DNA of 64,000 bases, from NCBI GenBank assembly GCA_944472155.2, contig OX235277.1, positions 36,962,804 through 37,026,803 on the forward strand, in the 5' to 3' direction. Each line of letters starts with the position of its first letter. Within the stretch, counting starts at the first letter, position 1. The position numbers and the translations under genes are program-made. The notes beneath the pieces are model-generated. The model made no database searches, was not told the DNA's origin, and was given only the letters and a program-made list of their open reading frames with translations. The DNA comes from Trichobilharzia szidati (lineage: Eukaryota; Platyhelminthes; Trematoda; Strigeidida; Schistosomatidae). Shown one piece after another: positions 9,595 through 20,749 of this stretch.

Positions 9595-9780
9595 AGAAAA
9601 AACGGGAGCACTGGACTACTATTTCCTCCCAGTGTGGGACTCTTCAACGGTGAAAGACTACCACTCGCTCAGGAATCGAACCCGAAACTTTCAGGTTATG
9701 AGACCAAGGTCGCTGACTATTCAGTCATCTGAGTGGAATTTAGTCACCTGTGCATTCTATCGTTGTCAATTTGTGATGTA
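9595..9780 (-). mobile_element. Family H hammerhead retroposon, inverted copy
   Basis: Read on the minus strand it has a B-box-like GGGTTCGATTCC, then TTGAAGA, GTCCC..GGGA and a helix I strand CAGTGC. It abuts a plus-strand copy of the same family at 9781. Confidence 0.55.
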
Positions 9781-9890
9781 GCGCCACTACCAGCAAATGC
9801 TGAAGAGTCCCAAACTGGGACGAAACAACTGTTACAGTGCTCTCTATTCTTCGTTCATTTCTAACTGATGTTGGCTCCTGAAGAAATGCA
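9781..9890 (+). mobile_element. Family H hammerhead retroposon, 3' part
   Basis: It lacks its own tRNA-like head and starts where the inverted copy begins. It contains a hammerhead with intact core and ends with the family phrase CTAACTGATGTTGGCTC. Confidence 0.6.
9800..9846 (+). ncRNA. Hammerhead ribozyme with intact core and stem II
   Basis: The CTGAAGA core (9800-9806) fits CUGANGA exactly. Stem II is GTCCC 9807-9811 with GGGAC 9817-9821, and GAAA is at 9822-9825. The cleavage triplet is GTT and helix I is poorly paired, so self-cleavage is doubtful. Confidence 0.6.
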
Positions 9891-10029
9891 ACAATTGAAA
9901 TTGATGGAAATCCTCACACCTCCCTTAATCTAAATATCAGTCTCCAGCTTATTCATGGCGACCTGATTGGGGTCCTAACACTATATTGAGAAGTCCTAAC
10001 CAATGGGATGCACTACGTTGAGGCCAATT
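9891..10029. other. Repeat-derived spacer
   Basis: It is a short stretch between two family H copies and probably belongs to their bodies. Confidence 0.3.
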
Positions 10030-10270
10030 GGATGCTCATTATTGGCACTGGTGACGGCAGAAGTTAGAATTCGTGGATCATTATATCCCAGCTAAAGGGA
10101 GTGAATGTTCAACCAGTTGGCCGAGTACACTGAAGTTTCTGCATTCGATTCCTGATACCGTCGTCGATACACTCCACTGAAGATGTCATAACCAAGGTGA
10201 AACAGCTATCCAATGCTCCCTGGCTTCCAGTCGTCTCTAACTGATGTTGGTTTGTGACGAAATCTAGCAA
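10030..10270 (+). mobile_element. Family H hammerhead retroposon
   Basis: The body phrase GGCAGAAGTTAGAATTCGTGGA is followed by a decayed head and a hammerhead with intact core CTGAAGA at 10177-10183 and GAAAC at 10199-10203. Stem II and the cleavage triplet (ATC) have decayed. Confidence 0.55.
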
Positions 10271-10969
10271 GTAAAATTTCATATCTCTGGCTGAAGTGAT
10301 TACCTTTATTCAGCGTCATTTATACATCCTTTCTATTGCCAGAAATCAAGGAGGTATAAATGAGAGAATGTTTGGTTTAATGTTTGGTTATCTTCATTTT
10401 TGTAGAGGGCTACATTCTCAGAGTAGAATTCTGCCTCGATATTTGTTGACTCATCTTCAAGAAGGTGGTACGCTCTGACAACTGAAAAAGGACATATTAC
10501 GGTTGCAGCAAAGATCAATTTTTCTATTCGACGAAATTATCAACTAGGCTGTACATTAGCAAAAATATATAACTAGTGGGGATGGGGGATATTTTAGAAA
10601 TATTTATAGTCAGAGGTGGACATATGTCGAAAAGCAAAGTGGAGTTACTTGATACAAATGAGGATTAGAAATAACAGGTTAACAGGAAATTCAGACGACA
10701 ATTATGAATTATTAATAATGATCTCCTTCGCAAAATGGGATCATTATAATAGCTGTCGCAAAGACAATGGTTGAAGGTATCTCTTTTAGATACATTGTTG
10801 GATAACTGATACTTTATTTTTGCTCAGATGCCTTGATATCACTCTATTTGAAAGGTTTAGTCGTTTCTTGTATACGACTTAGGAGGATTTATTGAATGGA
10901 GGTGAGTATTGTTAGTCCACAAAATAATCTGCTATCGAAGATAAAGAGAAACCTCCATTTTCCGTTCAC
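10271..10969. other. No gene recognised
   Basis: Short frames around 10296-10518 have no recognisable similarity. Confidence 0.4.
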
Positions 10970-11220
10970 TAGCTGGACTGAGCACTTATCACGACCATAT
11001 CACACTGCAGCCATACCCTTGAATGGAACCCTAATGGAGAACGATGAGTTGGACATGGGTTCGAGAGTGACACTGAGAAGACCCTGTGAAGAGGAAATTA
11101 AAGCTTATCTGCAATTGTGAGGCCAGCTAAAGTGGACTGCGGAGAATAAGGTGAAATAGAGGTGTGTTGCTAAAGTTCTTTGCCCCACAGGAAATAAGAA
11201 TAATAGTGCAACAATAGGAA
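10970..11220 (+). mobile_element. RTE LINE 3' end, decayed
   Basis: It retains the RTE tail signature: a RPCEEEIKA-like stretch near 11078-11110, then CTTTGCCCCACAGGAAATAAGAATAATA at the end in place of the usual TTCC/GGAA hairpin and triplet tail. Confidence 0.5.
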
Positions 11221-14054
11221 CAATCGCATTACAGATGAATTCATGAAGAGCCTTTTATTCTATTTAGTATTCCAGGGAACATAATTGCTTTCATTTGAGA
11301 GGTCTATGGGCTTATAGAAACCATTTAATGTGACCTTTGTCACAGACTAACATCAATTAGGGAATCACTGAAGGACAAGGAATATTGAGAGAATGATTTG
11401 TCCTGATGTGGACTCCTCAACGGTTCATGCCAACCACTCCACCTTCAGGTAACCAGACGAACGGGTCAAATATTTAGATTCTGGGTTGGAATTCAGTAAC
11501 CCTTGTGTTCTAAATTCTGTTATTTTGTGATACAGCACCAACAACAACTAATGACATAAAAATTCATGAACTCTACACTGGAGTGGTAGATTCGAGCGGC
11601 CACTAATTCCCATTTCAACTTTAGCATACTCACTAGTAGCAAATAATGAGCTGGCGACTGATATTTAGATTTTGGATTTCGGAAGAGACTTTGTCATTTT
11701 GTTATTTCTACATTTCTAACCCCCAATTGCAAAATATGTCAATCTTCTCAATAGTTATGATGCTACTTTTTTGAGTTTTATCCGTCCCCCTGTTTATTAT
11801 AGGATTTTAATTCCCAACTGTAATTTTATTAATTCGACACTTGATCGGAAATTATTCTTCAATATTCTCACCCATTTATTATGTAATTTTACTAATTTGA
11901 CCTGAAATATATCTAGGATAATACTACAACCTACTTACCTTACTATATTCTGTATCCGATCTTCGTGTTTATTAGACTTTGTTATTTTATGGATTTGGAT
12001 TAATTTCGTTGTTGAATAGTCTTTGGGTTTACCGTGTACTTCAAGGATTGATGAGGTCGTGGTAGCTCACTATGTGGAAACACACGTTCACTGCTATCCT
12101 GTTTTCACAATGCTACTCTAATTAATGTCGGCTTAGGACGAACACCTCAATGATATTAATCCCAGTCCACAGAAAAACCATAAACGGAAACAGTTCAGTT
12201 TGATTCAGTGAAGTCTTTATGGGAAACCGGAAACATCAGCAAATAGACAATAATAAAAACCACCTAATTTTAAACAGTAATAATTTTACACAATGGAATT
12301 TTCAGCGTTTTTCATACATACTGCAACAATTTGGCTTCTTTTATAAATATAGACATTCACAAACTCTAAAGTAGTAAGTAGTAGACAGAATTTTGGTGGA
12401 AATTTAGTGAAGTATAAGTAGATAGTATCACAGATAATACAATGTAATAATAATAATCTTTGCTTGTACTTTGCAGTTCAGTTACTGATTTAAAATGTTT
12501 ATTTATAAGTTCTAATAAGTGACTTTCTCTTCACACAACCAACAATCGTGCTAAATATGGTGGTATGGTAGAATTTCTATATTAAGTAGCTGTACGAGCA
12601 TAAATGCTTCCTGTGAAGTTTCTTCAGGTTCTACGGAAACCAAAGATACACAAAGCAAAAGTTGAGAATTAGGTGGATTTTCAATACCAGACAAAATAAC
12701 TTTAGCTATATGCGTGGAAGGATTGAAGTGCCTATTGAGAGCAGTGTCAGTTAGGTGAGTGAAAGAAAAACCCACCACTAACTCCGCCTACAGTTTTCGG
12801 TGTTATACGTAGTATGATATAGTCGTTTTTGAAAAGCCAAGAGAAGAATAATGGTTAGAATTAAAAGAGAATGGGGAGAATACATGAATTAACGAGTTGA
12901 AAGAGAAGAGGTTGATTTATGAGGCCAGAGAGTTTCAACTTCTTTATGTAATAAGTGAAACAAAAAATTTTCTTAGAAATCAATAAGATATTAGACGGCC
13001 AACAGAGATTTGCAGAGAGAGAAACTAATGTCGAGATGGGAGATATTCGATTTACTCCCTATCATCACAGTGCCAGCAACATTACAGGAATCATGGCAGG
13101 ACTGAATCAGTCCACGCACTCAAGTCTTGTTCGCATCTGAAACTAAAATGAACAGTGTGACATTTAGATGGATTCAGTTTAAGACCCTTTGGATGAGACT
13201 ATTTATTGACTTCAGACAAGAGTCCAGTACGGACAACACTGATACATACATGCACACCCGCACACCTAGCATGATTATTTCCATGTTGAAGGAGAAAACA
13301 AAGTTTCTCCGTGAATAGTATTTATAGCTGTCTCACTCTCGTTTGTTTATTTCTCCTACCCCAGGAATAAAATGTTCCCTTAATGAAGTTAGAAAAATCA
13401 ATTTACCCTGCGAAATATGCTGTATTCCTGAATGAAACATCAGAAACAAGTAAACAAATCAGTCACTTTTTCAATAAAAGAATAATTTAAAATAAGTTAC
13501 TTATTTCACTGTCATAATTCTCCTTCAAAGTAATCATTTTACACTGATATATGTTTAAATCTTCCGCTCAATCTCCATTGAAACATTGAATAAAATGATG
13601 GGTAGCGCAGTATGCGTATTTTCAAGTCTCGTCATATCTCAATAAATTAAAACGAAAAATCTTTATCTTACATTTTCAAGTACTCTGAGTAAATATTTTA
13701 TTTTTGAAGGAAAATGTCAATTCTAGATTGTTAAAACGTTTTTTTCCTGACTTTAGGACATTTATTTATATTTCTTTGGTAAAAGATATAGATGATACTG
13801 ATAAGTCTGTTTGTTGAAAACAATGTGAAGCAAGTCGGAATTCAAGTCCTCTTTTTTCTACCGCTCATAGTATTACTAACGAAGTGTGACGTAAGTTACA
13901 GATTCGTATTTTCTGCTTTCAAAATTTTCTAGTTGGTTTCTTTTATGTGCCTCGTTAAGGTGTGGTCGTTGGGACTATGCTGACAATATGAGTTTCTGAT
14001 GAGCTTAGATGCTGGGGGATGGGCAATATTTATTATTATTCCCTTGGATTCAGA
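11221..14054. other. No gene; two very decayed family H scraps
   Basis: About 11395-11530 (minus) and 12040-12170 (plus) keep family H phrases around the ribozyme region but no functional core. The rest is AT-rich with no supportable frame; the interval 12550-13320 has short frames of no recognised family. Confidence 0.4.
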
Positions 14055-16030
14055 ATGAAATATAGTAATAGTATTAGCGAAGTAGTTTCCAAATCACCTC
14101 TCGATCGATGCTGTCGAAGGCGTTTTCAAAGTCGATGAAGTTGAGGTAGACAGATGACTGTCATTCCAAGCTCTGTTCAACAATGATACGTAGTGGTGCG
14201 ATTCGATCGGTGCATGATTTGTTTCTCTGAAATCCAGCTTGTTTAGACCGAAGTTTTTCACCGAGGGCGTGTTTGATTCTCTCTAGGATGATCCGACTAA
14301 GTATTTTGCTTGCGATAAACTGGAGCATGATGCCAAGACAGCTCTTGCATTGACTTTAGTCTCCTTTCTTTGGCAGTTTGAATAGGTAGCCTTTCTTCCA
14401 ATCCGCAGGTACCTTGGCCTCTTTCTACATCTTCTCCAGTACTAGTGTCATCAAGTCCGCTGATGTTTGGGGGATCCATTTTCAATACTTCTGCTGGGAT
14501 TCCATCTGGTCCTACTGCCTTTCTAGTTTTTAGCATTTTTATGGCCTTCAGGATTTCTGTTTTCGTCGGAGGGTTGGTATCCACTGGTAGTGCTGCTTCC
14601 ATTGTTGGTATTATTGGGCGCGTTGTAGGTGGAGTTCGATTTAGAAGCCTTTTGAAATGTTCAGCTTAGTGTCTCCTTCGCTCCACCTATTTGGTGATTG
14701 ACTTTCCATTGTCATCCTTCACTGGCTTAATTTGCGTTGAACGTTTCCCCGATAACAACCTAGTTGTTTGGAGGAGTGTTATGAGGTCTCCTTGCCTGCA
14801 GCTTTCACTGCTTCACTTGTCAAAGCTTCATAATATTTTCCTTTGTCTTCTCCGGCACTCCTTTTTAATATTTCGTTTAGTGTATTGTAGCTTGCATTTG
14901 CTCGTCTATGCAATGAATAGCTTTTTTGTTTCACCATCCTTCTTTCTTCTATTAGTCTTCATGTGTCTGTAGGGAGCCGCTGTTTGCCCTGTCTCCTCTT
15001 TCTGCCTAGAACTTCCATGCAGGCTGCTGCATTGCTTTTACAAGCTGGTCTCTTCGCTGGTGTTGATTTATGTCTCAAAAATTTTCCTTATGATTGCAGC
15101 ATAGATGTCCTTGTATCCTGGTCCTTCAGTTTTTGAGTATTGAACTTGGCTTGTGGTCTATCTGTAGCTTCTGTTTCCGTGAAAGTTTTTAATTTGATTT
15201 GGAGTGTTCCTTGTACGAGGTAGTGGCCTGAGCCAATGTCTGCTCCTCTCCTTGCTTTTGTGTCCAGTAAGCCACGTCTCCACTTCCTTGAGATTGAGAT
15301 GAAGTCAGTTTGGTTTTTGGTTCGTCCGTCTGGTGACACTTATGTAGCTTTGTGGATATCCTTCTACTTGTATATGCTACCACCAATCATTAGTTTTACT
15401 GAAGGCGCAGAAATCAGAGAAGAGTTCTCCGTTTTCATTCATTTCTCCGAGAGCTTCTCCACCCGTGATGAGTTCTCTTCCTGTGTTGTCTGGTCGAAGT
15501 TTAGCGTTCATGTCTCCCATTCGGATATTAACGTTACCGATTGGAGTGTCGTCCACTGTTGCCAGTAGTTGTCTGTAAAACTCTTCTTTTTTCGATGTCT
15601 GCGTTGTTTGTGGGTGCCTAGAATTGTATAACTGACACTCTCCTTCCTTTGGAGTTGAATTCGGCTGTCATTATCCTGTGCGAAATCGCCTCCCACTGCA
15701 TCAGGTCCTTCGTTGACGCCGTTGACATCATGATAGCCAAACTCTCGTTGTGCTCATGGTTGTCTTTTGGGCGACCAGAGTATATCATTAAGTTTCCCGT
15801 TGACAATTTGGTGGGTCCACTCCCATTTTATCTGATTTCGTATATTCCCATTACTTGAATACCATATCTTTTCATGTCATTTGCAATCTGAGCAGCTTTG
15901 CCAGTCTCATACATAGTGCCAACGTTCCATGTCCCAACACACTTTTTCTTTCGTCGTAAGGAGACTCATTCGAACTGAAGTTTCTGTAGCAGCTTTGTTT
16001 ACAGGGTGGGGTTGCAGGCCTCACGTCTGT
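14055..16030 (-). mobile_element. RTE LINE, 5' half: endonuclease and start of reverse transcriptase
   Basis: On the minus strand the element begins near 16030 with a short leader, then an endonuclease start of the form VGTWNVGTMYETGKAAQIA near 15940-15890. This is the apurinic-endonuclease-like domain that nicks the target. Endonuclease segments continue in broken frames: LMIYSGRPKDN..EHNESLAIMMS at about 15800-15700 and further pieces to 15088. The linker PPTKTEILKAIKMLKTRKAVGPDGIPAEVLK (14570-14480) and reverse transcriptase motifs with FENAFDSIDREVIWKLL (near 14110-14060) follow. Several frameshifts and stops make it a pseudogene. It stops inside the polymerase and lacks the catalytic YADD/FADD box and 3' end. 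Confidence 0.8.
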
Positions 16031-16171
16031 TGATAATCATTAATTAATATTGGATATGCTTTGATTAGTCACTAAGCAGTAACCAAACCAAGGACTAGAT
16101 TCTTGACATTGACTACTACCTAGTGAGCAATCCTAGTGTCCACTGCACGTCTTCAGAACGTCAATAAACAG

Positions 16172-16310
16172 CCCGAATAGTTCAATGGTAACGTCTATGA
16201 CTATAATACTGAGTGAAATGGGTTCGAATCTCAGAGGCGGCCTTAGTTCCCTTTAGGTCTCCGATACCTAGGTCCAAGGCTTTCTGCCAGCTGCCTGAAA
16301 ATGTTTAATA
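16172..16310 (+). mobile_element. Family N retroposon, shortened
   Basis: A-box-like TAGTTCAATGGTAAC and a good B box GGGTTCGAATCTC are present. The ribozyme region is deleted, and the copy ends with CTAGGTCCAAGGCTTTCTGCC. Confidence 0.6.
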
Positions 16311-16794
16311 ATATTGTATATGCTTATGAGTGCTGCGGTTTACAATCAAGGGTATCCAATATCCTTGAGCTTATAGATTTCCACTTAAAATAGCATTCTA
16401 GTTCTATTTTTAACATCATATCTAGGTAGTACAGGTTCAAACATGAGACTCATCATGGTATTTAATGATAAACTTTACCGATGAATGCAAGGAATCTCTA
16501 AAATTAGGTTGAATACCGTCTTTTATTCAGACCATTATTCACTTTCGGTATTGGTTATTGGGGTTTCCTCATAATTTCCGAATGTAGTCTTTCTAAAGAA
16601 GGAATACTATATACTATACGATACAGAGAGAATAGCCTTCTCTTCTGATATGTTTGAACACCAAGAAAGTGTAATTTATAATCATGTTTTTCTTCACAAA
16701 TGAAAATGAATGATGAGTGTACTTCCTTTGTACGTGAATACTGCAAGGGTCCAACAACCATTTTGTCACTCCATGGTTGAGGGTAGGTTTAAAG
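16311..16794. other. No gene recognised
   Basis: AT-rich spacer. Confidence 0.4.
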
Positions 16795-18430
16795 CTGGGC
16801 GCCTAGTTTACTAATTCGCTGGTACACTGGTCGGTCCTGAACCTGAAAAACGTGAGAGAAGGTTGAGCGTGGGGTTAGCGACACTACACCAGGAAATAGA
16901 CCAAATCGCTACAAAAACCTCAAAGCACAACGGATGTATAAAATATAAACTTGTTCTTCGCTGGTAATGGAAAGAATAAATGATACTGATTGGCGCAAGC
17001 TTTCGCCACATCACTCAACCGATGAAATCAAAAATAAACGTGGTGACATGGAATGTCTGTGTGATGTTGGAAGCTGGTAAGACTGTGGTGAGAGCTGGCT
17101 CTTAGCCGAATTGTAGACAGCAATTTACGTCAATGTTACGTCCCTAACTGAGGTCATGAGATAAACAATAACAAAACCTAACCTTGAGTAACTCACCAAC
17201 CAATCACAGCAGGCTTAGTTTGCAAGTAGGACTGGCAGATATATGGCTTAAATTTCTAAGAAACGGTCACAAGCAGTACAGAATAAACTTCAGCAAGAAA
17301 ACAACTAATTAGAAGACGTTGCATCTCCGCTGTCAATAATGTACGTGAAAATCTATAAATGTCTCTTGGTTTTCTCATTAAACGATTTGTTGCCTAGCCT
17401 CCGTATTCTTTCATTACAAGGCTACTCAGATAGCGAAAGAAATGAGAATATACATTATAAAAGTGCTTAGATTCGGTGTGAGCATAAGAAATGAAAGTGT
17501 ACTATGCGAAATTGCTGAATGTTGAGTCAGTAATCTACTCCGGTCACCCAGACAACAAATTATGATACCTTTAAGACAGCGCTGCTCACCATCCCTGATG
17601 ATATTCTTGACTGTGATCGGCTGGACCATGCAATAGACTATTGGAAGTGAACAGACAGATAAGCAATGTACCGGCAAAACACCTTAGATGATCTGATCTT
17701 CACGGATGATTTATGTTTTATGTCACATAAGCAAATCAACAATTTAGCAGGAAAGGTAGTGTAGATTGGGCATCAAGTAAACATAGGGAAGGCAAAGGTG
17801 ACAGAGATACCTAACAACAACAGATACTTGTCAACCACCAATAGGAAAAATTTGACTGAAGTCAATTCCTTCACCCACCAAACCTAGACAGACAGGGAAG
17901 AAAAAGATGTCAAAGGCAAGACCGGAAGGTAAGGAAGACCTTCATGAGTGTGAAATCCTTCTAGAGATCCATTGCAACCAGCATAAGAAGCAAGATTTAG
18001 ATTTTCCAGACTAATGTCAAGTCACTTTTCTATACTCTTAAGAGAACTGACACAAGCATCACGAAAGACATTTCTAACATCCTGATGCAAACTTTCACTT
18101 ACATCTGTCTCCGCTCCCTTGACAGTCAATGAACAGATGGCAGAAAAGAAGGGATTTGCAACACAGAATTCTGATAGGCAACGAGCCGACCAAGAACACA
18201 TTGTTCAATTAATATTCAGAAGAATATGGAGATGGAATAGACATACGCTGAATAGACCCTTAGATAATCTTACCTTCAAGGGGAATGTGAATAAGAAGTG
18301 GTGAATTGAGCGTGGGTGACATAGAAGAGATTGTGTGAGGAGGAGAGTAAAACTTATGGGAAATCGTTGCGCCAGCTACGTAGGACTAAAGAGAAGCCTT
18401 ATGTTCTACTCGGAACCCAACTGAAAGATG
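16795..18430 (+). mobile_element. RTE LINE, internally deleted and interrupted by a solo LTR
   Basis: The endonuclease start KINVVTWNVCVMLEAGK is at 17031-17083. A solo LTR then intervenes, and the frame resumes as ATQIAKEMRIYIIKVL from about 17420. After a large internal deletion it jumps to a short reverse transcriptase stretch with a FTDDLCFMSHK box near 17700, the IRNPxx/LKSVxx region, and a tail near 18300-18430 with RRIWRWNRHTLNRPLDN and a TTCT/GGAA end. Frameshifts and stops are frequent, so it is inactive. Confidence 0.75.
17084..17418 (+). repeat. Solo LTR (copy 1), inside RTE endonuclease
   Basis: This 335-bp block starts TGTGGTGAGA and ends TTACA. It matches the blocks at 25292 and 46491. 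Flanks AGAC (left) and AGGC (right) are a possible imperfect 4-bp target duplication. It contains an ATATATGGC TATA-like motif and a poly(A)-signal-like ATTAAA near its end. No internal retrotransposon sequence is attached. Confidence 0.8.
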
Positions 18431-18431
18431 A

Positions 18432-19440
18432 AGTACCTAGACTAGCCACTTCTAATTGCATCTTCCAATTCAACCGCGCTTATGGTGGAGCGAGTTATAT
18501 TGGCCGTTGCTCTAGGAACTTGATTTTTCGTGATCTCTCGGGAAAATTTACCAGTGTGACTAAATAAAGGTGTAGTTAGAGGCATCAATAGCTCTCCATT
18601 AGAGCATCTGTTCCAAACCGGCCACCAAGCCAGCATTGACGAGTTTTTCTCTATCCTCTACTGGGTACCAAATAAACTGCTAAAAGCATCCGGGTATTGC
18701 ATACTTTAAATAGCAGAGACTATTGCGGTTTGCTTAGAACAACCAGTGCTTTGTGTGCAGAAGCCTCCAAAGCCACAGGATGGTCGGGGGTGGGTGCCTT
18801 GCGTTGCGGGTTGGCCAACTCTCCGCACACCTCTTGAAATGCTCCCATATGACCGGGCGTCTTACATAGCCTCTCCTGAGGAAGTCCTACTCACTGCCTT
18901 CACGTGGCGGAGGTGTTTTTCACCAAAGTGAGAGGGCGAAAGCGGATGCCCGGCGCTCTTCACCGGGTTGACTGTCCATTGGATGACAGTCTAGGGGAGA
19001 TGGCTAAACCCTGATTCCAAACCTCCAACGACTGGCGTATGAAGCTCACTGGAGCTCACCGGCAGACGTATGGACAAAGGGCTTGTTGGATGTCCTGGAT
19101 GTCTAGCCCCATTCAGAAAGGCGTATGAACCGAACTCCGGTCACTGGCTGCCAATGGATAGTGGACTCCCTACTCCACTCCGACTGCCTTGTAGGTCACA
19201 CTTGGTTGTGTAAAGGCTAGAGCTGCACTCTCAAACAAAAGGCCGAGCGATTCTGGGGACATCACTCATACCAAATTCCCATGAAACTTCACGAACTCTC
19301 ATGTTCATGAAGCCGGCTCATCCTCCCGTAGGAGATAGCCGAAGTAAAGTAAAAAAAAGTAAAAAAAGTGCAGAAGAGGCAAGTTCAGCCACTACTACTG
19401 ACAAGTTCAGCCTTCAGTGAAGACTATAAATTCTCCAAAT
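18432..19440 (+). mobile_element. Penelope-like element, GIY-YIG and C-terminus, split by an insertion
   Basis: The segment TSNCIFQFN..YGGASYIGRC (18447-18510) is the conserved start of the PLE GIY-YIG endonuclease. It is followed by the H..TGH and E..I..EQPVLCVQK C-terminal motifs near 18610-18763. The frame is then broken by the 604-bp element and resumes at 19368. Stops and frameshifts are present. Confidence 0.7.
18764..19367 (+). mobile_element. 604-bp GC-rich non-autonomous retroelement
   Basis: It is flanked by a perfect 9-bp target duplication, GTGCAGAAG, at 18755-18763 and 19368-19376. It ends with an AGTAAA-type simple repeat (19343-19367), the mark of target-primed retrotransposition. 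GC content is clearly above the surroundings. I see no open frame of useful length and no convincing A/B boxes. It could be a 5'-complete non-coding retroposon of a LINE not seen elsewhere in the window. Confidence 0.65.
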
Positions 19441-19537
19441 TTTTCTGATATTCAGTTTATTGTTATGTTGGTGCTATCGAACTGTAACCCACTGATATTA
19501 TGATTATTATGGATTAGATGTTATTTAAACAACATCA

Positions 19538-19727
19538 ATAATTTTTTTTGATTTACAGCTTGACTCCACATCGTATTTTCAGTACAAGTGTGGAATTTTC
19601 AGCATGGATATCGGTAGCCCAAATTCAGGCCGACCATAGATATCGGGTGTGCGCCGGCAGGGGATCGAACCCCGGACCATGTGCATGGTCGGAGAGAGTC
19701 CTAACCACTGTGCCACCGACGCACACT
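19538..19727 (-). mobile_element. tRNA-headed SINE, tail type A
   Basis: Minus strand: head with TGGCACAGTGG (perfect A box) and GGTTCGATCCC (B box), then body GATATCTATGGTCGGCC, and tail GCTGAAAATTCCACAC..TACGATGTGGAGTCAAGC followed by an A-rich end. Confidence 0.8.
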
Positions 19728-20599
19728 AATTAATTTACTATTATTGATGGATATATAACTGTTGAACCTGATGATGAAGTTATCGAAAAGAATATTCTTT
19801 CTTCAGTAATCAGTCTTCGGTTTCTCTTTTCTTCTAAGGTCAATGTCGTCTTAACGATGCTCAGAGAAACACAAATGCACTCAGATAATTAATTCTTGTA
19901 TGGTAATATTTGCTCATCTTTCTGTCATTATATAATGAGAAACCTATATTAAGGCAGGCTGAATTAAGCGGAGAATTATCCTTCAACTTTTTCACTGTAC
20001 ACGTCTTATTTTCTGCCATCAGAATGTAATTCTCTTTTATGCGTTGCTTCCAACTGCAATAAATTTTCCACTCACTGTCCATCACCCTCCACGGTTATCT
20101 CTCTCTCTCACTCTGACGTCCCACTGTCCTGCTTAATTTCTCTTTTACTCATCTGGGCGGATGAAATTTATGAATATACTCACAGACAGAATTATCACGC
20201 AATCAGTTATTAGATGAAATGACTCTCTCTCTGTGTGTGTGTGACTGTAAATAAAACTGAACACCGCTCATATTATTTTATGAGGAGTATAAGTTGTTTA
20301 AACCGTAAGGCGAAAAATAACCAAATATAATTAAAACTGCTTTACATATATATATTTTCTGTTTTCGTTAATTTCAACATTTGATTTTACAGCAAAAAGA
20401 GTGAATCAAGTTTTAATTTTATGACTTTTTAATTCCAGGATTTATCGGCGTAGGTTTGTGTGTGTGTGTGTGATCGAGAGTTTCTGTGTGTCTGCATGAA
20501 GTAACATCTTGTCTTTGATAGTACTTGAGAGCATATGGTTATGTTTTTGTCAATGAATTTTCTAACTCACTTTTCTTAATTGATTTATTTAGACCTTGG
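19728..20599. other. PLE 3'-end scrap and microsatellites
   Basis: 19740-19850 resembles sequence that follows PLE copies elsewhere (ATATATAACTG..ATCGAAAAGAATATTCTTT). CT/GT-rich tracts lie near 20095-20110, 20221-20246 and 20452-20475. Confidence 0.45.
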
Positions 20600-20720
20600 T
20601 ATCAGCTAAGAAACAATAGATAGCTTGATCTGCTCCATCATGAATACGTACTACTGAAGAGTCCTACGCAGGGATGAAACAGTTGTTGACTCATGATATA
20701 ACAGTAGTATTATTCTCTTT
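20600..20720 (+). mobile_element. Family H fragment with hammerhead core
   Basis: GTACTA upstream, intact core CTGAAGA at 20653-20659, stem II TCCT/AGGGA and GAAAC at 20675-20679. The cleavage region has decayed. Confidence 0.45.
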
Positions 20721-20749
20721 GGTTCCGAGTAAAACACACAACTTCAAAT

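Noticed and set aside
15236..15568. 110-codon plus-strand frame
   Set aside because: Antisense of the RTE endonuclease at 14.1-16.0 kb.
18764..19367. HDV-like ribozyme at the start of the 604-bp element
   Set aside because: GC-rich pairing is possible, but I could not lay out the nested double pseudoknot by eye; left as a test only.
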